8,853 nucleotides of DNA. Source: Frankiales bacterium. GTDB lineage: Bacteria > Actinomycetota > Actinomycetes > Mycobacteriales > SCTD01. The number at the start of each line of letters is the position of its first letter. Position 1 is the first letter of the stretch. Location of the stretch: NCBI GenBank assembly GCA_025966295.1, contig JAOPVD010000343.1:1-8853 (forward strand), in the 5' to 3' direction. Below the pieces are notes generated by a model. The model had not been told where the DNA came from, ran no database searches, and worked only from the letters and a program-made list of their open reading frames with translations. The position numbers and the translations under genes are program-made. Of the stretch, positions 1 to 5,805 are shown piece by piece.

Positions 1-2756
1 ACCCCACCGGTGGCCGGCAGCCCGCCGCCACCGCCGGCCGCGGGGCGGGCCGCCGGGCGGGCGGCTGCCTGGACGGTCGGGCCGCGGAGCACCTCCACCG
101 CCTGGTGGTAGGTGCCCCGGTTCTGGAAGGGCCGGGACGGCGTGGCGATGGCCCCGGCGGTGAGCGGCCGGTTCTCGTCGCAGGTCGGGGTCGGGTCCGC
201 TGGGCAGAGCACCGGCTTGCGCCAGCTCTGCGGGTCGGCGCCCTGGGTGCCGGCCACCTGGGCCACCGCCCGGGTCAGCGCGGTGCGGAGCAGCGCCCGG
301 CAGCCGGCCAGGGTCCCGCCACCGCAGCTGGTAGCCGACGGCTTCGGACCGGTGCCGAGGGCGGCCCGCACCACCGCCGAGACGTGGCCGTGCCAGCCGT
401 CGTAGAAGCCGGTCTGGACGGCCCGGGCCTCGAGGACCAGGTCCAGCGGGCCCTGGAGCAGCGTGACGACGTCGGCCCCGACCTGCGGGTCGTAGACGTC
501 GTGGACTAGCTGGCGCCACCAGGCGTCGAAGAGCAGCACCGCCGCGCCGGCGTCGTCGTAGCCGTCGCCGGTGGTGTCGCGGCGGTGGGCGCCGGAGGCG
601 ACCCAGCCGCGCAGCGCGGCGACCAGCCGGGCCTGGGTCGGGTCGGTCACCGGGCCGAGCGCGGTCAGCAGGTCGGGCAGCACCTCGACGCCGCGGAGGT
701 CCTGCGTGGCGGCGTTGCCGCTGATCCCCACCAGGTCCGACAGGGCGAGCTTCCTGCCGGCCTTGATGGCCGCCACGGTGGGGCCGGTCAGCAGCTGGTC
801 GCGGTGCACCCCGCCGTACGACCAGATGCCCGGGGCGGCCCGCCACTGGCGCGCGCCCTTGTTGTTCCAGCTCGACAGGTAGCCCTGCTGGGGGTCGATG
901 GCGGTCGGGTTGAAGGACGCGGGGTGCGGGGTGAAGTCGCCGGTCGCGGGGTCGAAGCCCTTCCAGTCCCACGGGCCGGTACCCAGGATCGGCAGCTCGA
1001 GGTCGGTGCCGGGCGCGTGCTGGGGGAAGCGGCCGCTCTGCAGCCAGCCGATGTGGTTGCTGCTGACGAAGAACCAGTTCTCGTTGCCGGTGTAGTGGCG
1101 CATCGCCGCCACGAAGTCCTGCGGGGTCTTCACCTGGCCCTCGGCCAGCCGCAGGAAGGACACCAGCGACCGCAGGCCGCGCCGGTTCACTGCCGTCGAG
1201 CGGACCAGCGCGTAGTGCTTGCCGCCGGCGGTCGCGAAGTTGTGCACCGGGCCGTGCACCGAGCGCATGGTGCGCAGCACCACCTCGGACGGCGGCGTGG
1301 TCGGGTCGGTGGGCGCCAGCGGGGTCCGCAGCACCTGGTCGCGGTGCGTGAACAGGACGCAGCGGCCGCGGTAGAGGTAGTGGTCGCTGTCGCGGGTGAC
1401 GGCGCCGCCGGCCGGCTCGCACAGCTGCTCGGCGAAGGTGTCGGCGTTGTCGCCGTTGGCCGTCGTGCCGCTCCACGCGAAGCCGTTCGTGTGCCCGATG
1501 AGCGGGAACGGGCTGGCGCCCGGGAAGCTCATGCCGCTGGCGTGCACCCCCGGGGCGTGCAGCTCGTACTCCACCAGGATGGAGGGGGAGTAGTAGCCGA
1601 CCTGCGGGCCCATCGCCGCCAGCGCCCGGCCGCTCGTGCTGTGGTCGCCGGCGACCAGCAGGGCGTTGGAGGCGTGCCGGGACAGGTCCAGGCCGTGCCG
1701 GGCCAGCCGCTCGGCCCACAGCGGGAAGGCACCCGGGACCCCGACCGCGGGGGAGGTCTGTGAGGCGACCGCGTTTCGGGACGTGATCGAGCCGGCGTCC
1801 AGCCGGACCGCGCTCGACGGCCCGGGGCCGGGCCGGTCGCTGGGGAACGGCCGATCGGCGGTGACGGGTGCGGTCGGGTCCTCCAGGTGCCGCAGGTCGT
1901 CGTACACCTGCTGGCCCTTGGTGGCGCCCAGGCGCTGCTGCAGCCGGGCCAGCACGTCGGCCTGCCGGTGCTCGCCGTCGCCGGAGACGGTGAACTGGGC
2001 GATGAGCAGGTAGGCCTCGGCGGCGGTGTCGGCCAGCGTCCAGTCGCGGGGGAGCGCGCCGAGGGCCGGGTACTCGGCGGGCAGCAGCGTCGGGTCCAGC
2101 CGGGTCTTGGCGATCCAGGCGTTGATGCCGGCCACGTACTGCTGCAGGTCGGCCAGGCCGCGCGCGCCGGCCGCCCCCTCGTCCTGCGGCAGCCGCATCA
2201 CCTCGGCGGTGAGCTCCGCCGGTGACAGGTCGAACTGGCCGAGCGCGGCGCTGTCGGCCGGTACGGCGGAAGGGCCGAGCAGCTCGGCGGTCGAGCCCTG
2301 CGCGGTGCGGCGCAGCACGTCCATGAGGAACAGCCGGTCCTGGGCGGTGGCGTAGCCGACGGCGAACATCGCGGCCGACCGGGTCTCGCCGTAGATGTGC
2401 GGCACCCGGTGCGTGGTGTCGCGCACGATCGTCGCCCCCGAGGTCGGGATCTCGCTGGTGCCCTCGATCCGGGCGAAGCTGGCGTCCTTGTAGTAGCCCG
2501 ACAGGTCGCTGGTCGGCTGCCCGGTGATGACCCGGTCGTAGAGCCCGGCCTGGCTGGTGAACGACGGCGGCACGGTGCCGTCGGCCTGGTTGCGCGCCAG
2601 GTCGAGGACGTTCGCGGTCTGGCCCTGGCCGTAGGCGAGCACCGAGTGGAACCCGCCGCCGTCGTCGACGAAGGCGGGGGCCTGCGCGCTCCCCGGGCCG
2701 GCGGTGGCGAGCAGCAGGGCGAGGGCGCCGGCGACGGCCGGAAGGCGGGGGCTCAC
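1..2756 (-). CDS. Secreted penicillin-acylase-family Ntn amidase, 3' end outside window
   Basis: Penicillin G acylase-type N-terminal-nucleophile hydrolase; at least 918 residues are visible and the frame stays open at the left edge. The GTG start at 2756 gives a signal peptide (one Arg, hydrophobic core about residues 7-19, Ala-x-Ala cleavage near 24-26), so export is expected. From memory of E. coli penicillin G acylase, the beta-chain nucleophile is Ser363 (motif ASNALL). Gln385 lies exactly 22 residues on in GPQ, as in the E. coli enzyme. GDNADTF (Asp436, Asp439) matches the calcium site, SSWNNK (Asn631/632) the oxyanion Asn, and Arg652 the active-site Arg. GTGxWDWKG and QNRGT blocks also match. 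An autocleaved linker should precede Ser363. Six cysteines form three close pairs (446/466, 811/819, 851/859), suggesting disulfides. A Pro/Ala/Gly linker and LPATGG (913-918) end the visible part. Substrate unknown: beta-lactam side chains, acyl-homoserine lactones or lipopeptides are all possible. The start has only a weak ribosome binding site. Confidence 0.9.
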   Translation of the reverse strand, partial: MSPRLPAVAGALALLLATAGPGSAQAPAFVDDGGGFHSVLAYGQGQTANVLDLARNQADGTVPPSFTSQAGLYDRVITGQPTSDLSGYYKDASFARIEGTSEIPTSGATIVRDTTHRVPHIYGETRSAAMFAVGYATAQDRLFLMDVLRRTAQGSTAELLGPSAVPADSAALGQFDLSPAELTAEVMRLPQDEGAAGARGLADLQQYVAGINAWIAKTRLDPTLLPAEYPALGALPRDWTLADTAAEAYLLIAQFTVSGDGEHRQADVLARLQQRLGATKGQQVYDDLRHLEDPTAPVTADRPFPSDRPGPGPSSAVRLDAGSITSRNAVASQTSPAVGVPGAFPLWAERLARHGLDLSRHASNALLVAGDHSTSGRALAAMGPQVGYYSPSILVEYELHAPGVHASGMSFPGASPFPLIGHTNGFAWSGTTANGDNADTFAEQLCEPAGGAVTRDSDHYLYRGRCVLFTHRDQVLRTPLAPTDPTTPPSEVVLRTMRSVHGPVHNFATAGGKHYALVRSTAVNRRGLRSLVSFLRLAEGQVKTPQDFVAAMRHYTGNENWFFVSSNHIGWLQSGRFPQHAPGTDLELPILGTGPWDWKGFDPATGDFTPHPASFNPTAIDPQQGYLSSWNNKGARQWRAAPGIWSYGGVHRDQLLTGPTVAAIKAGRKLALSDLVGISGNAATQDLRGVEVLPDLLTALGPVTDPTQARLVAALRGWVASGAHRRDTTGDGYDDAGAAVLLFDAWWRQLVHDVYDPQVGADVVTLLQGPLDLVLEARAVQTGFYDGWHGHVSAVVRAALGTGPKPSATSCGGGTLAGCRALLRTALTRAVAQVAGTQGADPQSWRKPVLCPADPTPTCDENRPLTAGAIATPSRPFQNRGTYHQAVEVLRGPTVQAAARPAARPAAGGGGGLPATGG
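3..20 (-). other. LPATGG sortase-type motif at acylase C terminus
   Basis: Codons 913-918 read L-P-A-T-G-G directly after a low-complexity Ala/Arg/Pro stretch and five glycines, which is the usual spacer layout of sortase substrates. The hydrophobic segment and basic tail needed to confirm a cell-wall sorting signal lie beyond base 1, so the call is conditional on them. Confidence 0.6.
2688..2756 (-). other. Signal peptide of the acylase
   Basis: The first 23 to 26 residues have a short n-region with Arg4, an Ala/Leu-rich core and a GSAQA cleavage region, after which the mature chain begins PAFVDD. This is a Sec-type signal; no twin arginine is seen. There is no Cys at the cleavage site, so it is not a lipoprotein. 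Confidence 0.8.
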
Positions 2757-2787
2757 CTCGGCATCTTCGCGGTGGACCGGGGCAATC

Positions 2788-2799
2788 CCTGCATGCAGG
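2788..2799. promoter_or_regulatory. Perfect 12-bp palindrome in divergent intergenic region
   Basis: CCTGCATGCAGG is perfectly self-complementary. It sits in the 64-bp space between the divergent acylase and osmC starts, where a dimeric regulator could control both genes. I see no convincing -35/-10 pair around it on either strand. The regulator is unknown, and chance is possible for a single 12-bp site. Confidence 0.35.
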
Positions 2800-2810
2800 A
2801 ACACACCTTG

Positions 2811-2815
2811 AGGAG
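2811..2815 (+). promoter_or_regulatory. Ribosome binding site of osmC
   Basis: AGGAG lies five bases before the ATG at 2821 and supports that start. Confidence 0.8.
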
Positions 2816-2820
2816 TCGGC

Positions 2821-3258
2821 ATGCCCACTCGTACCGCCCGGACCGCCTGGAAGGGCACCCTCGAGACCGGCTCCGGCCAGGTCGAGCTCAGCAGCAGCAA
2901 GGTGGGCACCTACGAGGTGTCCTTCCCGAAGCGGGCCGCGGAGCAGGCCGGCGGCACGACCAGCCCCGAGGAGCTCATCGCGGCCGCCCACTCGTCCTGC
3001 TTCGCCATGCAGCTGGCCGCGATGGTCGGGCAGGCCGGCGGCACTCCGGACGCGCTCGACGTGACCGCAGACGTCTCGCTCGGCCCGGACCCGGCCGGCG
3101 GCTTCCGGCTCACCGGCATCGCGCTCAAGGTCGTCGGTGAGGTCGAGGGCCTCGACGAGGACGCCTTCCGCGAGGTCGCTGAGCAGGCCAAGGTCGCCTG
3201 CCCGGTGTCCAAGGCGCTGACCGGCGTGGCGATCACGCTCGACGCGTCACTCGCTTAA
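2821..3258 (+). CDS. osmC: OsmC-family peroxiredoxin
   Basis: A 145-residue protein, full length for OsmC, a cytosolic homodimeric thiol peroxidase that reduces organic and inorganic hydroperoxides. The two redox cysteines are Cys60 (in AAAHSSCFAM) and Cys127 (in KVACPVSKAL), the pair that forms the reversible disulfide. Arg38 and the Glu of SPEEL (50/51) fit the conserved Arg/Glu that polarise the peroxide-attacking Cys. The sequence follows E. coli OsmC almost without gaps (PEELI-AAH, TADVSL, CPVS), so OsmC is preferred over Ohr. The ATG at 2821 has a good AGGAG site. It is divergent from the acylase and 55 bp upstream of the thrS start. Whether any transcript reads on into thrS is not known, since thrS has its own candidate promoter at the osmC stop codon. 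Confidence 0.95.
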   Translation: MPTRTARTAWKGTLETGSGQVELSSSKVGTYEVSFPKRAAEQAGGTTSPEELIAAAHSSCFAMQLAAMVGQAGGTPDALDVTADVSLGPDPAGGFRLTGIALKVVGEVEGLDEDAFREVAEQAKVACPVSKALTGVAITLDASLA

Positions 3259-3282
3259 CCCCTGGGCGGCCCCCACTAGGCT
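3255..3282 (+). promoter_or_regulatory. Candidate thrS promoter
   Basis: A -35-like TTAACC (3255-3260, overlapping the osmC stop codon) and a -10-like TAGGCT (3277-3282) are separated by 16 bp. TAGGCT fits the actinobacterial TAnnnT form. Transcription would begin near 3289-3290, leaving a leader of about 25 nt. There is therefore no room for a T-box or other leader regulator upstream of thrS. Confidence 0.4.
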
Positions 3283-3300
3283 CGGCAGCCCCGACCTGAT

Positions 3301-3305
3301 GGAGG
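3301..3305 (+). promoter_or_regulatory. Ribosome binding site that fixes the thrS start
   Basis: GGAGG lies eight bases before the GTG at 3314. The in-frame ATG at 3299 overlaps this site and has no Shine-Dalgarno of its own, so GTG 3314 is the likely start and the protein is five residues shorter than the longest frame. Confidence 0.75.
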
Positions 3306-3313
3306 CTCCACCC

Positions 3314-5263
3314 GTGTCCGACAACCCGCCCGTAGCCGTCCGCGTCGACGCCTCGACCGCGGGCACGACGGCGGGCCAGCTGCTGGCGCAGGCCGGTGGC
3401 AAGGACAGCGCGGTCGCCCGGGTCGATGGCGAGCTGCGCGACCTCGCGTACGTCGTCTCCGAGGGCGAGCTGGTCGAGCAGGTGCCCTACGGGTCCGAGG
3501 ACGGCCGGGCCGTCCTGCGGCACTCGGCGGCGCACGTGCTGGCGCAGGCCGTCCAGGAGCTGTTCCCCGGCACCCTGCTCGGCATCGGTCCGCCGATCAA
3601 GGACGGCTTCTACTACGACTTCCTGCCCGAGCGGCCGTTTACCCCCGAGGACCTCACGGCGATCGAGAAGAAGATGAGCGACATCACCCGCCAGCGGCAG
3701 CGCTTCAGCCGCCGGGTCGTCAGCGAGGACGACGCACGCGCCGAGCTGGCCGGCGAGAAGTTCAAGCTCGAGCTGATCGGCCTCAAGGGCGCCGGCGACT
3801 CCGGTGAGGACGTCGAGGTCGGCGGGTCCGAGCTCACCATCTACGACAACCTGCGCGGCGACGAGGTGGCCTGGAAGGACCTGTGCCGCGGGCCGCACCT
3901 GCCCACCACCCGCGACATCCCGGCCTTCAAGCTGATGCGGTCGGCGGCGGCGTACTGGCGTGGCGACCAGGCGAACCAGCAGCTGCAGCGGGTCTACGGC
4001 ACGGCCTGGGAGTCCAAGGACGCCCTGAAGGAGCACCTGCACCTGCTCGAGGAGGCCGAGAAGCGCGACCACCGGCGGCTGGGTGTGGAGCTCGACCTGT
4101 TCTCGTTCCCGGACGAGATCGGCTCGGGCCTCGCGGTCTTCCATCCCAAGGGCGGCGTCATCCGCATGGAGATGGAGGAGTACTCCCGCCGACGGCACGT
4201 CGAGGAGGGCTACGAGTTCGTCAACACCCCGCACATCACCAAGGGCTCGCTGTTCGAGCTCAGCGGGCACCTCGACTGGTACTCCGAGGGCATGTACCCG
4301 CCGATGGACCTCGACGAGGGCACGGCCTACTACCTCAAGCCGATGAACTGCCCGATGCACAACCTGATCTTCGGCGCCCGCGGGCGGTCCTACCGGGAGC
4401 TGCCCCTGCGGCTGTTCGAGTTCGGCACCGTCTACCGCTACGAGAAGAGCGGTGTCGTGCACGGGCTCACCCGGGCCCGCGGCTTCACCCAGGACGACGC
4501 GCACATCTACTGCACCCGCGAGCAGATGCGCGGCGAGCTCACCAGCCTGCTGCGGTTCGTCCTGGACCTGCTTCGCGACTACGGCCTCACCGACTTCTAC
4601 CTCGAGCTGTCCACCAAGGACCCGGAGAAGTACGTCGGCGACGACGCCACGTGGGAGGAGGCCACCCGCGTGCTCGAGGAGGTGGCGACCGCCTCCGGGC
4701 TCGAGCTGGTGCCGGACCCGGGCGGCGCCGCCTTCTACGGCCCGAAGATCTCCGTGCAGGCGCGCGACGCGATCGGCCGGACCTGGCAGATGTCGACGAT
4801 CCAGCTCGACTTCAACCTGCCGGAGCGGTTCGAGCTCGAGTACCAGGCGGCGGACGGCACCCGGCAGCGCCCCGTCATGATCCACCGCGCGCTCTTCGGC
4901 TCGATCGAGCGCTTCTTCGCGGTGCTGCTCGAGCACTACGCCGGGGCGTTCCCGGCCTGGCTCGCGCCGGTGCAGGTGGTCGGCATCCCGGTCCACTCCG
5001 ACTTCGACGGGTACCTGCTCGACGTGGCAGCCAAGCTTCGGCAGCACGGGATCCGGGTCGAGGTCGACACCTCCGACGACCGGATGCAGAAGAAGATCCG
5101 CAACGCCCAGAAGGCCAAGGTGCCGTTCATGCTGATCGCCGGTGCCGACGACATCGCGGCGGACGCGGTGTCCTTCCGGTTCCGGGACGGCACCCAGGAC
5201 AACGGCATCCCGGTCGACGAGGCGGTCGAGCGGATCGTCACGGCGGTGCGGGACCGGACGTGA
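3314..5263 (+). CDS. thrS: Threonine--tRNA ligase (ThrRS)
   Basis: Class II aminoacyl-tRNA synthetase of 649 residues, normal length, which attaches threonine to tRNA-Thr in the cytosol. Domain order is TGS (about 5-63), the editing domain that removes mischarged serine, the catalytic core (about 250-535) and the anticodon-binding domain (about 545-649). The editing site is intact: HSAAH (His70, His74) and CRGPH (Cys191, His195). The three zinc ligands that select threonine in the core are present: Cys346 in NCPMH, His397 in DDAHIY and His524 in IHRALFGS. Class II motif 2 is the region RYEKSG...RARGFTQDD. The start is GTG 3314. The stop overlaps the HIT gene start by 4 bp (GTGA), suggesting translational coupling. 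No frameshift or unusual composition is seen. Confidence 0.98.
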   Translation: MSDNPPVAVRVDASTAGTTAGQLLAQAGGKDSAVARVDGELRDLAYVVSEGELVEQVPYGSEDGRAVLRHSAAHVLAQAVQELFPGTLLGIGPPIKDGFYYDFLPERPFTPEDLTAIEKKMSDITRQRQRFSRRVVSEDDARAELAGEKFKLELIGLKGAGDSGEDVEVGGSELTIYDNLRGDEVAWKDLCRGPHLPTTRDIPAFKLMRSAAAYWRGDQANQQLQRVYGTAWESKDALKEHLHLLEEAEKRDHRRLGVELDLFSFPDEIGSGLAVFHPKGGVIRMEMEEYSRRRHVEEGYEFVNTPHITKGSLFELSGHLDWYSEGMYPPMDLDEGTAYYLKPMNCPMHNLIFGARGRSYRELPLRLFEFGTVYRYEKSGVVHGLTRARGFTQDDAHIYCTREQMRGELTSLLRFVLDLLRDYGLTDFYLELSTKDPEKYVGDDATWEEATRVLEEVATASGLELVPDPGGAAFYGPKISVQARDAIGRTWQMSTIQLDFNLPERFELEYQAADGTRQRPVMIHRALFGSIERFFAVLLEHYAGAFPAWLAPVQVVGIPVHSDFDGYLLDVAAKLRQHGIRVEVDTSDDRMQKKIRNAQKAKVPFMLIAGADDIAADAVSFRFRDGTQDNGIPVDEAVERIVTAVRDRT

Positions 5264-5790
5264 GCGTCCCCTCCGAGGAGCAGAAGGGCGCCGGCATCAG
5301 GGATGCCTTCGAGCGGCTCTACACGCCGCACCGGATGGCCTACATCGCCGGGGAGGGCAAGGGCCCGGACTGCCCGTTCTGCGAGATCCCCGGGATGCCC
5401 GACAACGACGGGCTCGTCGTCGCCCGCGGCGAGTCCTGCTTCGCCGTGCTCAACCTCTACCCGTACAACTCCGGCCACCTGATGCTCGTGCCCTACCGGC
5501 ACGTCTCGGGCTACGACGAGCTGACCGACGAGGAGACCGTCGAGCTGGCCGAGATGACCCAGCACGCCATCCGGGCGGTGCGGCACGCCTCGGGGGCGCA
5601 GGGCTTCAACGTCGGCATGAACCTCGGCAGCGTCGCGGGCGCCGGCATCGCCGCGCACCTGCACCAACACGTCGTGCCGCGCTGGGGTGGCGACACCAAC
5701 TTCATGCCGGTGGTCGGCCACACCAAGGTGCTGCCGCAGCTGCTCCCGGAGACCCGCAACCTGCTCGCCAAGGCCTGGCTGGAGGTCTAG
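5260..5790 (+). CDS. HIT-domain nucleotide phosphorylase/hydrolase (Ap4A-type)
   Basis: A 176-residue histidine-triad protein. HLHQHVVPRW supplies the triad His133, His135 and His137; by family knowledge the middle one (His135) forms the nucleotidyl intermediate. Upstream lies CPFC (Cys38, Cys41), a likely zinc pair in this clade, and the NLYPYNSGHLMLVPYRH block that forms the nucleotide pocket. It is strikingly like mycobacterial Rv2613c, reported as a diadenosine tetraphosphate phosphorylase; I infer the same role here, but hydrolase activity on other nucleotides is possible. The GTG start at 5260 overlaps the thrS stop (GTGA) with no clear ribosome binding site, so translation is probably coupled to thrS. 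Because synthetases can make Ap4A, the pairing with thrS is functionally sensible. It ends 5 bp from the convergent EF-G-like gene. Confidence 0.92.
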   Translation: MSVPSEEQKGAGIRDAFERLYTPHRMAYIAGEGKGPDCPFCEIPGMPDNDGLVVARGESCFAVLNLYPYNSGHLMLVPYRHVSGYDELTDEETVELAEMTQHAIRAVRHASGAQGFNVGMNLGSVAGAGIAAHLHQHVVPRWGGDTNFMPVVGHTKVLPQLLPETRNLLAKAWLEV

Positions 5791-5805
5791 CGGCCTCAGA
5801 CCTTC
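5781..5805. terminator. Candidate bidirectional terminator hairpin
   Basis: The arms 5781-5788 (GGAGGTCT) and 5798-5805 (AGACCTTC) pair over 8 bp, with one G-T pair, around a 9-nt loop. The stem and loop span both stop codons (TAG 5788-5790, and TGA of the minus-strand gene at 5796-5798). There is no strong T-run on either side, so it is an atypical intrinsic terminator, but its place between convergent genes supports a shared transcription end. Confidence 0.45.

Noticed and set aside
585..1763. Plus-strand open frame of 392 codons antisense to the acylase
   Set aside because: Low-complexity translation opposite a gene with a complete penicillin-acylase active site.
2753..2764. Minus-strand mini-ORF (ATG, two codons, TGA) overlapping the acylase GTG start
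   Set aside because: It has a tidy GTGA overlap, but there is no ribosome binding site and a three-codon frame is expected by chance.
2754..2804. Longer acylase start at an upstream in-frame GTG (2804)
   Set aside because: It would put 16 residues in front of a clean signal peptide, and no properly spaced ribosome binding site precedes it.
3259..3313. Possible T-box or attenuator leader before thrS
   Set aside because: The space is only 55 bp, has no specifier-loop or T-box sequence, and the candidate promoter leaves a leader of about 25 nt.
3233..5047. Minus-strand open frame of 604 codons antisense to thrS
   Set aside because: It mirrors the codon bias of thrS, whose zinc-site and editing motifs are all intact; no ribosome binding site or recognisable family.
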